Part shown: piece by piece, positions 1-9,723 of the stretch
How positions within the stretch are numbered: position 1 is the first letter of the stretch
Layout of the letters: every line of letters starts with the position of its first letter
Notes under the pieces: model-generated
Database searches by the model: none
The model's input: only the letters and a program-made list of their open reading frames with translations
What the model was told of the DNA's origin: nothing
Program-made: the position numbers and the translations under genes
From: Streptomyces huiliensis
GTDB taxonomy: Bacteria; Actinomycetota; Actinomycetes; Streptomycetales; Streptomycetaceae
NCBI RefSeq assembly: GCF_020037025.1
Contig: NZ_JAIQLH010000021.1
Span: forward strand, 1 to 64,000
Direction of reading: 5' to 3'
DNA: 64,000 nucleotides

Positions 1-58
1 GCAGGGCCGTCCGGGCCCCCCGCGGGCCCGCGGTGGCGTGGACGTGGTCGGCGTGCAT
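1..58 (-). CDS. ftsW: probable FtsW N-terminus (partial, runs off window start)
   Basis: An ATG at 58 on the minus strand opens a frame (M-H-A-D-H-V-H...) that runs off the left edge. A GGAGGGG ribosome-binding sequence lies just upstream and the gene starts 58 nt after the murD stop. Only about 19 residues are visible, too few for homology. The identification as the lipid II-associated SEDS glycosyltransferase FtsW rests on the usual actinobacterial order mraY-murD-ftsW-murG. Inference from position. Confidence 0.45.
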   Translation of the reverse strand, partial: MHADHVHATAGPRGARTAL

Positions 59-116
59 CCGGGTCCCCTCCGCTGCTGTTCCGGGCCGCCCGGCCCGCGG
101 CGCGGGGACCGGGCGG

Positions 117-1553
117 CTACTGCTCCGTGGCGCGGCCGTCGGCCGGCGGGCCGGCCAGCTCCCGGACCGCCGCGGCGAAGGCCTCGCCCCGCTCGCCGTA
201 GTGGGTGAACATGTCCATCGACGCGCAGGCCGGGGCCAGCAGGACCGTATCGCCGGGGGCGGCGAGCCGTGCCGCCTCGCGGACGGCCTCGGCCATCGCC
301 CCAGTGTCGGTCCGGTCGAGGTCCACCACCGGGACATCCGGGGCGTGTCGTGCCAGCGCCTCCTTGATCAGGGCCCGGTCGGCCCCGAGCAGGACGGCGC
401 CGCGCAGCCGCCCGGCGGCGCCGGTGACCAGGTCGTCGAAGGTCGCGCCCTTGGCGAGGCCGCCCGCGATCCAGACCACGGACTCGTAGGCGGCCAGGGA
501 TGCCTCGGCGGCGTGGGTGTTGGTGGCCTTGGAGTCGTCCACGTACGCCACCCCGGCCACGTCGGCGACGTGGGCGATGCGGTGGGCGTCCGGCCGGAAG
601 GCGCGCAGGCCGTCGCGGACGGCCTTGGGCTCCACGCCGAAGGCGCGTGCCAGTGCGGCGGCGGCCAGGGCGTTGGCGATGTTGTGCGGCGCCGGCGGGT
701 GGACGTCGGAGACCTCGGCGAGCTCCTGCGCGTTGCGCTGCCGGTCGTCGACGAACGCCCGGTCGACGAGGATGCCCTCGACCACGCCGAGTTCGGAGAG
801 GCCGGGCGGGCCGAGGGTGAAGCCGATCGCGCGGCAGCCCTCCTCGACGTCGGCGTCGCGGACCAGCTGCTCGGTGCGCGGGTCGGCGGTGTTGTAGACG
901 CAGGCGATCCGGTTGCCCTCGTAGACCCGGCCCTTGTCGGCGGCGTACGCCTGCATGGAGCCGTGCCAGTCGAGGTGGTCCGGGGCCAGGTTGAGGACGG
1001 CCGCGGAGTGGGCGCGCAGCGAGGGCGCCCAGTGCAGCTGGTAGCTGGAGAGCTCGACGGCGAGGACGTCGTAGGGCTCCTGGGAGAGCACCACGTCGAC
1101 AATGGGGGTGCCGATGTTGCCGACGGCGGCGGTGCGCAGGCCGGCGGCCTCCAGGATGGAGGCGAGCATCCGGACGGTCGTCGTCTTGCCGTTGGTGCCG
1201 GTGACGGCGAGCCACGGGGGCGCGCCCTCGCCGCGGAGCCGCCAGGCGATCTCGACATCGCCGACGACGTCGACGCCGGCCTCGGCGGCGGCGGTGAACA
1301 GCGGGCTGTCCGGGCGCCAGCCGGGCGAGGTGACGACGAGGTCGGTGCCCTCGGGGAGGGTGTCGGCGTCGTTCAGCCGGACGGTGACGTCGGCGCCGAG
1401 GCCGGCCGCGCGCTCGCGCAGGGCCGGTCCGTCGCCGCCGTCGACGACGGTGACCCGGGCGCCGAGGCCGGCCAGGGCGCGGGCGGCGCTGACGCCGCTC
1501 ACGCCGAGGCCGGCGACGGTGATGTGCTTGCCGTGGAATTCCGAGGTGGTCAC
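117..1553 (-). CDS. murD: UDP-N-acetylmuramoylalanine--D-glutamate ligase MurD
   Basis: Cytoplasmic Mur ligase that adds D-glutamate to UDP-MurNAc-L-Ala, the second peptide-stem step of peptidoglycan synthesis. The protein of 478 aa has an N-terminal Rossmann-type UDP-binding fold (VAGLGVSG near residue 11), the ATP-binding P-loop GTNGKTT near 119-125 and the usual C-terminal Mur ligase domain. The chosen GTG at 1553 overlaps the mraY stop as GTGA, the pattern seen through this operon; an in-frame ATG at 1568 inside mraY is the alternative. It is transcribed with mraY upstream and probable ftsW downstream. Confidence 0.96.
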   Translation of the reverse strand: MTTSEFHGKHITVAGLGVSGVSAARALAGLGARVTVVDGGDGPALRERAAGLGADVTVRLNDADTLPEGTDLVVTSPGWRPDSPLFTAAAEAGVDVVGDVEIAWRLRGEGAPPWLAVTGTNGKTTTVRMLASILEAAGLRTAAVGNIGTPIVDVVLSQEPYDVLAVELSSYQLHWAPSLRAHSAAVLNLAPDHLDWHGSMQAYAADKGRVYEGNRIACVYNTADPRTEQLVRDADVEEGCRAIGFTLGPPGLSELGVVEGILVDRAFVDDRQRNAQELAEVSDVHPPAPHNIANALAAAALARAFGVEPKAVRDGLRAFRPDAHRIAHVADVAGVAYVDDSKATNTHAAEASLAAYESVVWIAGGLAKGATFDDLVTGAAGRLRGAVLLGADRALIKEALARHAPDVPVVDLDRTDTGAMAEAVREAARLAAPGDTVLLAPACASMDMFTHYGERGEAFAAAVRELAGPPADGRATEQ

Positions 1554-2614
1554 TTGATGGCCAGCCATCCCGCGTAGAAGATTCCGAGGCCGACGGCCAC
1601 GCACAGGCCCTGGATGATCCAGAACCGGACCACCACAAGGACCTCGCTCCACCCCTTGAGTTCGAAGTGGTGCTGGAGCGGCGCCATCCGGAAGACGCGC
1701 TTCCCGGTGAGGCGGAACGAGCCGACCTGGATCACCACGGACATGGTGATGAGGACGAACAGACCGCCGAGGACCGCGATGAGGAGCTCGGTGCGGGAGC
1801 AGATCGCCAGGCCGGCGAGCGCGCCGCCGAGGGCGAGCGAGCCGGTGTCACCCATGAAGATCTTGGCCGGCGAGGTGTTCCACCACAGGAAGCCGAAGCA
1901 GGAGCCCATCAGCGCGGAGGCCACGACGGCGAGGTCGAGCGGGTCCCTGACCTCGTAACAGGCGGCACCCGCGGTCAGCGGGTTGCCGCAGGACTGGCCG
2001 TGCTGCCAGGTGCCGATGAACACGTACGCGCCGAAGACCATCACCGAGGCGCCGGTGGCGAGGCCGTCGAGGCCGTCGGTGAGGTTCACGCCGTTCGACA
2101 TCGCGAGGATCATGAACAGCGCCCAGACCACGAAGATCACCGGGCCCAGCGTCCAGCCGAAGTCCTGGGTGAACGACAGCCGGGTGGAGGCCGGGGTCTG
2201 GCCGCGGGTGTCCGCGAACTGCAGGGCCAGCACCGCGAAGGCGATGCCGACGATCAGCTGTCCGGCCATCTTGGCCTTGGCCCGCAGACCGAGGCTCCGC
2301 TGCTTGACGATCTTGATGTAGTCGTCGAGGAAGCCGACCAGGCCCATGCCGGCGGTCAGGAACAGCACCAGCAGGCCGGAGGTGGTCGGCTTGCTGCTGG
2401 TCGCCACCTTGGTGACGGCGTAGGCGACCAGGGTGGCCAGGATGAAGGCGATGCCACCCATGGTGGGTGTGCCCTTCTTCCCGGCGTGGCCGCGCGGGCC
2501 GTCGTCCCGGATGAACTGGCCGTAGCCCTTGCGGGCGAGGAACTTGATCAGCAGCGGGGTGCCGATCAGCGTCAGGAAGAGTCCGACGACTCCCGCGACA
2601 AGGATCTGGTTCAT
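1550..2614 (-). CDS. mraY: phospho-N-acetylmuramoyl-pentapeptide transferase MraY
   Basis: Integral membrane enzyme that transfers phospho-MurNAc-pentapeptide to undecaprenyl phosphate, making lipid I. The 354 aa protein has about ten hydrophobic segments, the family motif [12 protein letters not shown] in the middle (catalytic Asp-rich loop) and GDTGSLALG further on. The length is typical. The ATG start overlaps the murF stop as ATGA and the stop overlaps the murD GTG start, so translation is probably coupled on both sides. Confidence 0.97.
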   Translation of the reverse strand: MNQILVAGVVGLFLTLIGTPLLIKFLARKGYGQFIRDDGPRGHAGKKGTPTMGGIAFILATLVAYAVTKVATSSKPTTSGLLVLFLTAGMGLVGFLDDYIKIVKQRSLGLRAKAKMAGQLIVGIAFAVLALQFADTRGQTPASTRLSFTQDFGWTLGPVIFVVWALFMILAMSNGVNLTDGLDGLATGASVMVFGAYVFIGTWQHGQSCGNPLTAGAACYEVRDPLDLAVVASALMGSCFGFLWWNTSPAKIFMGDTGSLALGGALAGLAICSRTELLIAVLGGLFVLITMSVVIQVGSFRLTGKRVFRMAPLQHHFELKGWSEVLVVVRFWIIQGLCVAVGLGIFYAGWLAIK

Positions 2615-4035
2615 CGACCGGTGACCTCGCCCTCACCCGCGAGCAGCTGTTCCGCGACCCGTTCCAGCCCGACCGACCGGGACCCCTTCACCAGGACGAC
2701 GTCTCCCGGGCGCAGCTCGCTGCGCAACAGGTCGACCGCCGCCCGCACGTCGGACACGTGCACCGACTCCTCACCCCACGAACCCTCGTTGTAGGCGCCC
2801 ATGCACAGCCAGGCCGCTTCCCTGTCCCCGACTGCCACGAGCTTGCTGACGTTGAGCCGGACGGCCAGCCGCCCGACCGCGTCGTGCTCGGCGAGCGATT
2901 CCTCGCCGAGCTCCGCCATTTGGCCGAGCACCGCCCACGTGCGGCCCCCCCGCGCCCTGGCGGTCTCGCCCATGGCGGCCAGCGCGCGGAGCGCGGCCTT
3001 CATGGACTCGGGGTTCGCGTTGTAGGCGTCGTTGACGATCGTCACGCCGTCCGCGCGCTCGGTGACCTCCATCCGCCAGCGGGAGAGCTGGCCCGCCTCG
3101 GAGAGCGCGGTGGCGATCTCCTGCACGGGCATGCCCAGCTCGTGGGCGACGGCGGCGGCGGCGAGCGCGTTCGACACGTGGTGCTCACCGTACAGCCGCA
3201 TGGTCACGTCGGCGCACCCGGTGGGGGTGTGCAGCGTGAAGGCGGGCTGCCCGGCCGGGGTGAGGCGGACGTCCGCCGCCCGGACGTCGGCGTCGGCGGC
3301 CTCGCCGAACAGCACCGTGCGGGCCTTGGTGCGGGCCGTCATGGCGCGGACCAGCGGGTCGTCGGCGTTGAGCACGGCGACGCCGCCCTCGGCCGCCGCC
3401 GGCAGCGCCTCGACCAGCTCGCCCTTGGCCAGCGCGATCCGCTCGCGCCCGCCGAACTCGCCGATGTGCGCGGTGCCGACGTTGAGCACGAGGCCGATGC
3501 GCGGCGGGGTGAGTTCGGCGAGGTAGCGGATGTGGCCGACGCCGCGGGCGCCCATCTCCAGGACGAGGTGGCGGGTGTCCTCGGTGGCGCGCAGGGCGGT
3601 CACCGGGAGGCCGATCTCGTTGTTGAGGTTGCCGGCCGGGCACACCGTCGGCCCCAGGCGGCCCAGGAGCTGCCCGATGAGGTCCTTGGTGCTGGTCTTC
3701 CCGGCGGAGCCGGTCAGTCCGACGACGGTGGCGCCCAGGCGCTCCACGACGGCGCGGGCCAGGGCCCCGAGGGCTGCGACGACGTCCGGGACGACGATGG
3801 CGGGTACGCCGACGGGACGGGTGGCCAGTACGGCGACCGCCCCGGCCTCGATGGCCCGTTCCGCGTAGTCGTGGCCGTCGACGTGCTCTCCGGCGAAGGC
3901 CGCGAACAGCCCGCCGGGGACGACCTCACGGGAGTCGTAGACGACCGGGCCGGTGGCCAGGGCGTCCGGGTCCGGTATGTCGTGCTGCCGCCCGCCGACG
4001 AGGGCGGTGATCTCGGCGAGGGACAGGGGAATCAC
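2611..4035 (-). CDS. murF: UDP-N-acetylmuramoyl-tripeptide--D-alanyl-D-alanine ligase MurF
   Basis: Mur ligase that joins D-Ala-D-Ala to the UDP-MurNAc-tripeptide, the last cytoplasmic stem-peptide step. The 474 aa protein has the N-terminal substrate domain, a P-loop [10 protein letters not shown] near residue 105, the central ATPase ([10 protein letters not shown]) and a C-terminal domain with [10 protein letters not shown]. The start is GTG at 4035, preceded by a strong GGAGGTGA ribosome-binding site. Spacing to murE is 65 nt, and the 3' end overlaps mraY by 4 nt. Confidence 0.96.
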   Translation of the reverse strand: MIPLSLAEITALVGGRQHDIPDPDALATGPVVYDSREVVPGGLFAAFAGEHVDGHDYAERAIEAGAVAVLATRPVGVPAIVVPDVVAALGALARAVVERLGATVVGLTGSAGKTSTKDLIGQLLGRLGPTVCPAGNLNNEIGLPVTALRATEDTRHLVLEMGARGVGHIRYLAELTPPRIGLVLNVGTAHIGEFGGRERIALAKGELVEALPAAAEGGVAVLNADDPLVRAMTARTKARTVLFGEAADADVRAADVRLTPAGQPAFTLHTPTGCADVTMRLYGEHHVSNALAAAAVAHELGMPVQEIATALSEAGQLSRWRMEVTERADGVTIVNDAYNANPESMKAALRALAAMGETARARGGRTWAVLGQMAELGEESLAEHDAVGRLAVRLNVSKLVAVGDREAAWLCMGAYNEGSWGEESVHVSDVRAAVDLLRSELRPGDVVLVKGSRSVGLERVAEQLLAGEGEVTGR

Positions 4036-4100
4036 CTGGAGTCACCTCCGGCCGTTCGGTGGGGCTGCCGGGGGGAGGGTTGTGCGCGCATGGCGGTCTG

Positions 4101-5837
4101 TCATCCCTGGTCGTTCCGGTGCTTGGTGACCGCTCGGGTGCCGGCGCCGCGCTCGATGGCCTCGCGCAGCACCCGGCGGTCGTCGAAGGGGCGTACCACT
4201 CCGGCGATGTCCTGGCCCTGTTCGTGGCCCTTGCCCAGGACGAGGACGGTGTCGCCGGGCTCGGCCCGGGCGACGGCGGCGGCGATGGCGGCGGCGCGGT
4301 CCTCCATCAGCAGGACGGCGCCGCGCTCGGCGGCGGGCACCTCGGCGGCGCCCGCGAGCATGGTGGCGAGGATCGCGAGGGGATCCTCGGAGCGGGGGTT
4401 GTCGGAGGTCAGGACGGCGGTGTCGGCCAGCCGGGCCAGCGCGGCGCCCATCGGGGCGCGCTTGGTGGTGTCCCGGTCGCCGCCGCAGCCGAGGACGGCG
4501 TGGATGCGGCCCGGGGTGACCTTGCGCAGGGCGCGGAGAACCGATTCGACGGCGTCCGTCTTGTGGGCGTAGTCGACGACGGCGAGGTAGCCCTGCCCGG
4601 CGTCGACGCGCTCCAGCCGGCCGGGGACGCCGGCGACGGCGGCGACGCCGTCCGCGGCGGTCCTCGGGTCGACGCCGGCGGCGACCAGCGCCACGACGGC
4701 GGCGAGCGCGTTGGCGACGTTGAACGGGCCGGCGAGCGGCGAACGGGCGGGGACGGAGACGCCGTCCGGGCCCTCGATGGTGAACGTGGAGTCGAACAGG
4801 CCGCTCTCGACGTCCACCGCGCGCCAGTCGGCGTCCGGGCTGCCGGCGGCGGAGAAGGTGATCACCGGGACCTCGGACTCGCCCTCGGCGAGCCGGCGGC
4901 CGTACGCGTCGTCGAGGTTGACGACGCCGACGCGGCTGCGCTCCTTGGTGAAGAGCTCGGCCTTGGCCCGGAAGTAGTCCTCCATGTCGGAGTGGAACTC
5001 CATGTGCTCCGGGCTGAGGTTGTTGAAGACGGCGACGTCGAAGACGCAGCCGTCGACCCGGCCGAGCACCAAGGCGTGGCTGGAGACCTCCATGGCGACC
5101 GAGTGGACGCCCTTCTCGCGCATCACGGCGAAGAGGGCCTGGAGGTCGGTGGCCTCGGGGGTGGTGCGCTCGGACTTGATCCGGTCGTCGCCGATCCGGG
5201 ACTCCACCGTGCCGATCAGGCCGGTGAGGGCCTCGGTCCGGCCGCTCTCCGCAGCGCGGGAGCGCTCCCAGGCGCGCAGGCCGCCCTCGATGAGGTACGC
5301 GGTGGTGGTCTTGCCCGAGGTGCCCGTGATGCCGACGCGCAGCAGGTCGCGGCCGGGCTCGCCGTAGACGGTCGCCGCGAGGGCGCCCATCCGGCCGCGC
5401 GGGTCGTCGACGACCAGGACCGGGAGGCCGGTGGCGGCGGCGCGCTCGGCGCCCGCCGGGTCGGTCAGCACGGCGGCGGCGCCCAGCTCGGCCGCCTGCT
5501 CGCTGAAGGCGGCGCCGTGGAAGCGGGCGCCGGGCAGGGCCGCGTAGAGGTCGCCGGGGCGGACGGCACGGGAGTCGTGCGTGATGCCGGTGACCTCGTT
5601 TCCGGCGCCCTCGGGGGCGCGGACGCCCAGCTGACCGGCGAGCTCCGTGAGCGGCACGGGCCGGACCCGGGTGGGGCGGGGCGCTCCCGGAGCGGTGGGT
5701 TCCGGGGTGGTGGCTGGGGACTGATCAGCGTGGGGCACGGCGGTGAGCGTACCGGGCGCACCCGGCCCGTCGCGAAGCGAGGGGCGCGCCGGGCCGCGGT
5801 TCCCCGGTTCCGACGTGCCGTGCGTCACAGTCGGCAC
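4101..5837 (-). CDS. murE: UDP-MurNAc-tripeptide synthetase MurE (diaminopimelate ligase)
   Basis: Adds diaminopimelate to UDP-MurNAc-L-Ala-D-Glu. The P-loop GTSGKTTT lies near residue 170 and the DAP-recognition motif SDNPRSEDP lies toward the C-terminus; DNPR is the family signature for DAP rather than lysine. Streptomyces walls use LL-DAP, so that is the likely substrate. The 578 aa form uses the ATG at 5837, 28 nt after the ftsI stop. A GTG at 5738 would remove 33 poorly structured residues and is a real alternative; I kept the long form because the extension looks like what I remember of other Streptomyces MurE entries. Confidence 0.93.
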   Translation of the reverse strand: MPTVTHGTSEPGNRGPARPSLRDGPGAPGTLTAVPHADQSPATTPEPTAPGAPRPTRVRPVPLTELAGQLGVRAPEGAGNEVTGITHDSRAVRPGDLYAALPGARFHGAAFSEQAAELGAAAVLTDPAGAERAAATGLPVLVVDDPRGRMGALAATVYGEPGRDLLRVGITGTSGKTTTAYLIEGGLRAWERSRAAESGRTEALTGLIGTVESRIGDDRIKSERTTPEATDLQALFAVMREKGVHSVAMEVSSHALVLGRVDGCVFDVAVFNNLSPEHMEFHSDMEDYFRAKAELFTKERSRVGVVNLDDAYGRRLAEGESEVPVITFSAAGSPDADWRAVDVESGLFDSTFTIEGPDGVSVPARSPLAGPFNVANALAAVVALVAAGVDPRTAADGVAAVAGVPGRLERVDAGQGYLAVVDYAHKTDAVESVLRALRKVTPGRIHAVLGCGGDRDTTKRAPMGAALARLADTAVLTSDNPRSEDPLAILATMLAGAAEVPAAERGAVLLMEDRAAAIAAAVARAEPGDTVLVLGKGHEQGQDIAGVVRPFDDRRVLREAIERGAGTRAVTKHRNDQG

Positions 5838-5865
5838 GCCCCGGTGGCGCGGCGCGGCGGCACGG

Positions 5866-7770
5866 TCAGTACTCCACGGGCAGCCGGGACGGCCCGCTGC
5901 CGGAGGGCGGCACCTGGAGCGTCTTGAGCGCGAAGGACATGACCCGCTGGAACACCGGTCCGCAGATCTGGCCGCCGAAGTAGCTGCCCTGGGTGGGGTT
6001 CTGGATGGCGCAGTAGACGGTGACCCGGGGCTGGTCGGCGGGGGCGAAGCCGGCGAAGGAGGCGGTGTAGCCGTGGTAGCGGCCGGTGCGCGGATCCACC
6101 CGGTTGGACGTGCCGGTCTTGCCGGCCACCCGGTAGCCGGGGATCTTCGCCTTGGTCCCGGTGCCGTCCCGGTCGTCGACGACCGACTCCAGCATCTCCG
6201 CCAGCTGTTTGGCGGTCTTCTCGCCGATCACCCGGGTGCGGGGCGGCGCGGGCGCCGGGATGAAGCGCCCGTCCGGGCCCTTCGTGCCGCGCACCAGCGT
6301 CGGCCGGACGCGCTCGCCGCCGCCGGCGATCGTCGTGTAGACGGAGGCGGCCTGGACGGCGTTGAGGGACAGGCCCTGGCCGAACGGGACGGTGTAGCGC
6401 TGGGAGGCGCTCCACTCGTGCGCCGGGGCGAGGATGCCGGGGGTCTCGCCCGGGAAGCCCAGCCCGGTGGGCGCGCCGAGGCCGAACTTGCGCAGGTAGG
6501 AGTAGAGGACGGCGCCGGACTCCTCCGGGGTCTTGCCGAGCTGCTCGCTGGCCAGGATGGTGCCGATGTTGCTGGACTTGGCGAGCACCCCGTTGAGGGT
6601 GAGGTGCCAGGTGGCGTGGTCGATGTCGTCGGCGAACGCCCGGTCGGCGCGCGGCAGCCGGTTGGGGACCTCCACCCGGGTGGCGGGGGTGGCGACGCCC
6701 TCCTCCAGGACGGCGGCCATGGTCATCACCTTGCTGACGCTGCCGGGCTCGTAGGCGTCCTGGAGCGCGGCGTTGCCCAGGGCGGCGCGGTCGGCGTGGG
6801 CGAGGTCGTTGGGGTTGTAGCCGGGGGCGTTGGCCATGGCCAGGATCTCGCCGTTGCGGGCGTCCTGGACGATGACGTACCCGCGGTCGGCGGCGGAGGC
6901 CCGGACCTGGGCGGCGATGGCGCTCTGGGCGGCCCACTGGATGTCCCGGTCGAGGGTCAGCTCGACGTCCGAGCCGGGGACCGCGGCCTGCTCCTTGAGG
7001 TCGCCCGTGGGTACCTGCCGGCCGCCCGACTGGGCGTAGACGCGCTTGCCGTCCTTGCCCGCGAGCTCCTTGTCGAGCTGGGCCTCCAGCCCGCCGCCGC
7101 CCTTGCCGTCGGCGTTGACGAAGCCCAGTATCGCGGCGGCGAGGTCGCCGTTGGGGTACACGCGCTTGCTGTGCGCCTCGCGGTTGACGCCGGTGAGCAG
7201 GTTCAGGGCACCGTGCTTCCCGCGGACGCGGGCCGCCTTCCCCTGCTTCAGCTCCCGGATGCGGTCCCAGACCTGGGGCGGCTGCTGCCGGGCCAGGACC
7301 ACGTACTTGGAGGCCGGATTGGCGGTGAGCTTCTCCTCCACCTCGTCGACGGGCCCGCCCAGGACCGGGGCCAGCAGCTCGGCGGCCTTGTGGGCGGCGC
7401 CGCGGAGGCCGGTTCGCTCGGGGGTGAGCAGGTCGGGGGCGGCGGTGATGTCGTACGCGTCGACGGTGGTGGCCAGGTCGACGCCGTTGCGGTCGGTGAT
7501 GGCACCGCGCTCGGCGGCCAGGGTGACGGGGATGTAGCGGTTGACGTTGGCGCGGGCGGCGTAGGCGTCGGCGTCGACGGCCTGCACCTGGAGCAGCCGC
7601 ACGGTGAAGACCAGCAGCACCAGGGTGAGGCCGAGACCGATCAGCCGGAGCCGGGGCCTGGGGCTGCCCAGGCGGAGCGGCCGGGAGCCGACGCGGGGGC
7701 GCGCCGGGCGCGCCCCCGCGGGGCGGGCGGGCCCGGGAACCGGGCGGCGGGGCTGCCTGGGCGCCGTCAC
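5866..7770 (-). CDS. ftsI: division-specific penicillin-binding protein FtsI (PBP3 class B transpeptidase)
   Basis: Septal peptidoglycan DD-transpeptidase. The 634 aa protein has a basic Pro/Arg-rich cytoplasmic N-terminus, one membrane anchor (about 42-62, LIGLGLTLVLLVFTV), a pedestal domain and a C-terminal transpeptidase domain with SVSK near 342 (acylated Ser), SSN near 401 and KTGTS near 550. The start is GTG at 7770, 4 nt from the ftsL stop, with GGTGA upstream. Streptomyces uses it for sporulation septation rather than vegetative growth (established knowledge). Confidence 0.95.
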   Translation of the reverse strand: MTAPRQPRRPVPGPARPAGARPARPRVGSRPLRLGSPRPRLRLIGLGLTLVLLVFTVRLLQVQAVDADAYAARANVNRYIPVTLAAERGAITDRNGVDLATTVDAYDITAAPDLLTPERTGLRGAAHKAAELLAPVLGGPVDEVEEKLTANPASKYVVLARQQPPQVWDRIRELKQGKAARVRGKHGALNLLTGVNREAHSKRVYPNGDLAAAILGFVNADGKGGGGLEAQLDKELAGKDGKRVYAQSGGRQVPTGDLKEQAAVPGSDVELTLDRDIQWAAQSAIAAQVRASAADRGYVIVQDARNGEILAMANAPGYNPNDLAHADRAALGNAALQDAYEPGSVSKVMTMAAVLEEGVATPATRVEVPNRLPRADRAFADDIDHATWHLTLNGVLAKSSNIGTILASEQLGKTPEESGAVLYSYLRKFGLGAPTGLGFPGETPGILAPAHEWSASQRYTVPFGQGLSLNAVQAASVYTTIAGGGERVRPTLVRGTKGPDGRFIPAPAPPRTRVIGEKTAKQLAEMLESVVDDRDGTGTKAKIPGYRVAGKTGTSNRVDPRTGRYHGYTASFAGFAPADQPRVTVYCAIQNPTQGSYFGGQICGPVFQRVMSFALKTLQVPPSGSGPSRLPVEY

Positions 7771-7774
7771 GACG

Positions 7775-8332
7775 TCACCTGCCTGGGAGTCCGGGGGCGG
7801 AAGGTGCTGAAGGTGCAGAAGGCTGAGATGGCGGAGAAGGTGCCCCGGAGGGGGCAGGGGGTGCGGGCGCCGGCGCGGGGGACGGCACGGGCGCGGGCGC
7901 CGGGGCCGGCGGCTGGTACGCGGCCGGGTCCGCCCCCTCGTCGGCGGGGGCCGCGCCGGCCTCGGGCGCGGGCGCGGGGACGCCGTTGACCGTCCCGTCG
8001 GGGTTGAGGAAGGCGGGGCTGCCGCCGGGGACCATGCCCAGCTCCCGGGCCCGCCGCTCCAGCGCGTCGGGCGCGGCGAGCTGGTCGACCTCCTGCTGGA
8101 GAGCCTGCTGCCGGTCGGTCAGCTCGGTGGTCTTCCGCTGGAGCCTGCTGAGCTCGAACGAGCCCTGGTTGAGGGAGGAGTTGAGCAGCAGCAGGCCGAT
8201 CAGCCCGGAGCCGAGCAGCACCACGACCAGCAGCACGAAGGGGGTGCGCCGCGCGCCGCCGGTCCCGATCGGCAGCAGCCGGCCGAGCCGGCTCCCGCCG
8301 GCGGTGCCCCGGGTGCGCGCGGTCGCCGTCAC
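7775..8332 (-). CDS. ftsL: FtsL-like septum formation protein
   Basis: Small bitopic membrane protein of the divisome that with FtsB/DivIC recruits FtsW-FtsI. The 185 aa protein has a short basic cytoplasmic tail, one transmembrane helix (about 31-51, [19 protein letters not shown]) and an extracytoplasmic coiled coil (about 58-95), then a long Pro/Ala-rich tail. The length is greater than E. coli FtsL because of that tail, which is common in actinobacteria. The GTG start overlaps the rsmH stop as GTGA. Assigned by topology and position between rsmH and ftsI. Confidence 0.85.
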   Translation of the reverse strand: MTATARTRGTAGGSRLGRLLPIGTGGARRTPFVLLVVVLLGSGLIGLLLLNSSLNQGSFELSRLQRKTTELTDRQQALQQEVDQLAAPDALERRARELGMVPGGSPAFLNPDGTVNGVPAPAPEAGAAPADEGADPAAYQPPAPAPAPVPSPAPAPAPPAPSGAPSPPSQPSAPSAPSAPGLPGR

Positions 8333-9297
8333 GGCGCGTCCGTCACGTCCTCGCGGACGCGCTCCGCTCCGCGCAGCCGGGCGGGGGCGGCCCGCCGGTT
8401 CTCGGCGACCTCCTCCTCGGTGGGCAGTTCGGCGCCGCGCGTCAGCAGCTTCAGCCGCGGCTGGTAGCGCTCGGGGACGACCGGCAGGCCGGGGGGCGCG
8501 GTGGTGGCGGCGCCGGCCGCAAAGACCTGCTTGACGATGCGGTCCTCCAGCGACTGGTAGGACAGCACCGCGATCCGGCCGCCCACCGCGAGCGCCTTGA
8601 CGGCGGCCGGGATGGCCCGTTCGACGCTGGCCAGTTCGCCGTTGACCTCGATGCGCAGCGCCTGGAAGGTCCGCTTGGCGGGGTTGCCGCCGGTGCGCTT
8701 GGCGGCCTGCGGCAGCGCGTCCCGGATCAGCTCGACCAGCCGGGCGCTGCGGGTGAAGGGCTCCTTCTCGCGCTCCCGGACGACCGCCTCGACGATCCGG
8801 CGGGCCTGCTTCTCCTCGCCGTACGCCCGCAGGATGCGGACGAGTTCGCCGGGCGGGTAGGTGTTGAGGACCTCGGCGGCGCTGATGCCCTTCGTCTGGT
8901 CCATGCGCATGTCGAGCGGCGCGTCCTGCGCGTAGGCGAAGCCGCGGTCGGCCTCGTCGAGCTGCATGGACGAGACGCCGAGGTCGAACAGGACGCCCTG
9001 GACGCGCGGGATGTCCAGCCGCTCCAGCACCTCAGGGAGCTCGTGGTAGACGGCCTGGACGAGGGTGGCGCGGTCGCCGAAGGGGGCGAGCCGTTCGCCG
9101 GCCAGGGCGAGGGCGGTGGGGTCGCGGTCGAGGGCGACGAGCCGGGCCTCGGGGAAGGCGGTGAGCAGCGCCTCGCTGTGTCCTCCGGCGCCCAGCGTGC
9201 AGTCGACGACGACGGCGCCGGGCTCCGTGAGGGCGGGGGCGAGCATGTCCAGGCAGCGCTGGAGCATGACGGGGACGTGACGCGCGTTGCTGCTCAT
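8329..9297 (-). CDS. rsmH: 16S rRNA (cytosine(1402)-N(4))-methyltransferase RsmH
   Basis: SAM-dependent methylase of C1402 in the 16S rRNA decoding centre, and the usual first enzyme gene of dcw clusters. The 322 aa protein starts [12 protein letters not shown] and has the SAM site [12 protein letters not shown] at about 31-42 and the family-typical [15 protein letters not shown] stretch. The ATG at 9297 is chosen because conservation begins there; the open frame extends further upstream only by chance. It heads the operon, with a long leader (see the promoter at 9523-9562). Confidence 0.96.
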   Translation of the reverse strand: MSSNARHVPVMLQRCLDMLAPALTEPGAVVVDCTLGAGGHSEALLTAFPEARLVALDRDPTALALAGERLAPFGDRATLVQAVYHELPEVLERLDIPRVQGVLFDLGVSSMQLDEADRGFAYAQDAPLDMRMDQTKGISAAEVLNTYPPGELVRILRAYGEEKQARRIVEAVVREREKEPFTRSARLVELIRDALPQAAKRTGGNPAKRTFQALRIEVNGELASVERAIPAAVKALAVGGRIAVLSYQSLEDRIVKQVFAAGAATTAPPGLPVVPERYQPRLKLLTRGAELPTEEEVAENRRAAPARLRGAERVREDVTDAP

Positions 9298-9522
9298 GCG
9301 CCCTTCTGGGAGTGCGGTGCGGCGCGGGGCGCGCGCACCGCCGGGTCCCCGCCCGCTCGAAGGGGATGCGCCGCCCGGCCCGGCGCCGGCGGGCGGCTCG
9401 GGACGGCCGGGGAGCGGGAGGAGGCCGAGAGGTACGGGCACATCGCGCACGGGCGGGTTTCCGGATTTCCTGATACGGCTTGTTCGGCTGCGTTCCGGCG
9501 GTTCGAGGGAGCGGCTGGCCTC

Positions 9523-9562
9523 CCACTTCGCGCCACTTTAGTCCACTCGTCCCCCCGGTCAA
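9523..9562 (-). promoter_or_regulatory. probable dcw promoter overlapped by MraZ-type triple repeat
   Basis: On the minus strand three GTGG boxes (9546-9543, 9536-9533, 9526-9523) recur with an exact 10 bp period as GTGGNNNNAA, GTGGNNNNAA, GTGGGAGG. They overlap a candidate promoter with -35 TTGACC (9562-9557), a 16 bp spacer and -10 TAAAGT (9540-9535). MraZ represses dcw operons in other bacteria by binding TGG(G)-type direct repeats of one helical turn. The repeats and hexamers are seen directly; the MraZ link is inferred. Confidence 0.6.
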
Positions 9563-9710
9563 TCAACCGGCCAGCGCGCCGGAGGACGGGCCGCGGCGGC
9601 GGGCTCACCCGGACGGCCGCACACCCCTCCGAGCTGTGGCTTGCCTCACAGATGGCCGCCTTGACGGCGTTTGCCCGGCTCTTCGGGGGGCCGACGGGCC
9701 GGTAGCCGAC

Positions 9711-9716
9711 TACCTT
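9711..9716 (+). promoter_or_regulatory. -10 hexamer of carbonic anhydrase gene (probable leaderless transcript)
   Basis: TACCTT lies 7 nt before the ATG at 9724, which would place the transcript start at or next to the start codon. No ribosome-binding sequence is visible. This favours the ATG over the in-frame GTG at 9718. Confidence 0.45.
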
Positions 9717-9723
9717 CGTGCAC

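Larger units (their letters stand above)
9298..9723. other. dcw leader/promoter region without a gene
   Basis: This is the 426 bp between rsmH and the carbonic anhydrase. Its minus strand holds the probable dcw promoter with triple GTGG repeats (9523-9562) and about 230 nt of untranslated leader to rsmH. Its plus-strand end holds the probable carbonic anhydrase promoter. No mraZ reading frame is present here, although mraZ commonly occupies this place in other bacteria. Confidence 0.6.

Noticed and set aside
33..1577. Long plus-strand open frame of 514 codons antisense to murD
   Set aside because: Antisense shadow caused by high GC; composition is Gly/Ala/Val/Asp-rich noise, and murD on the other strand has all family motifs. 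The same reasoning removes similar long frames opposite murE, ftsI, DUF58/transglutaminase, PASTA kinase and fadD.
9298..9560. Possible mraZ upstream of rsmH
   Set aside because: No frame in this gap shows MraZ-like sequence; only the MraZ-type operator is present.
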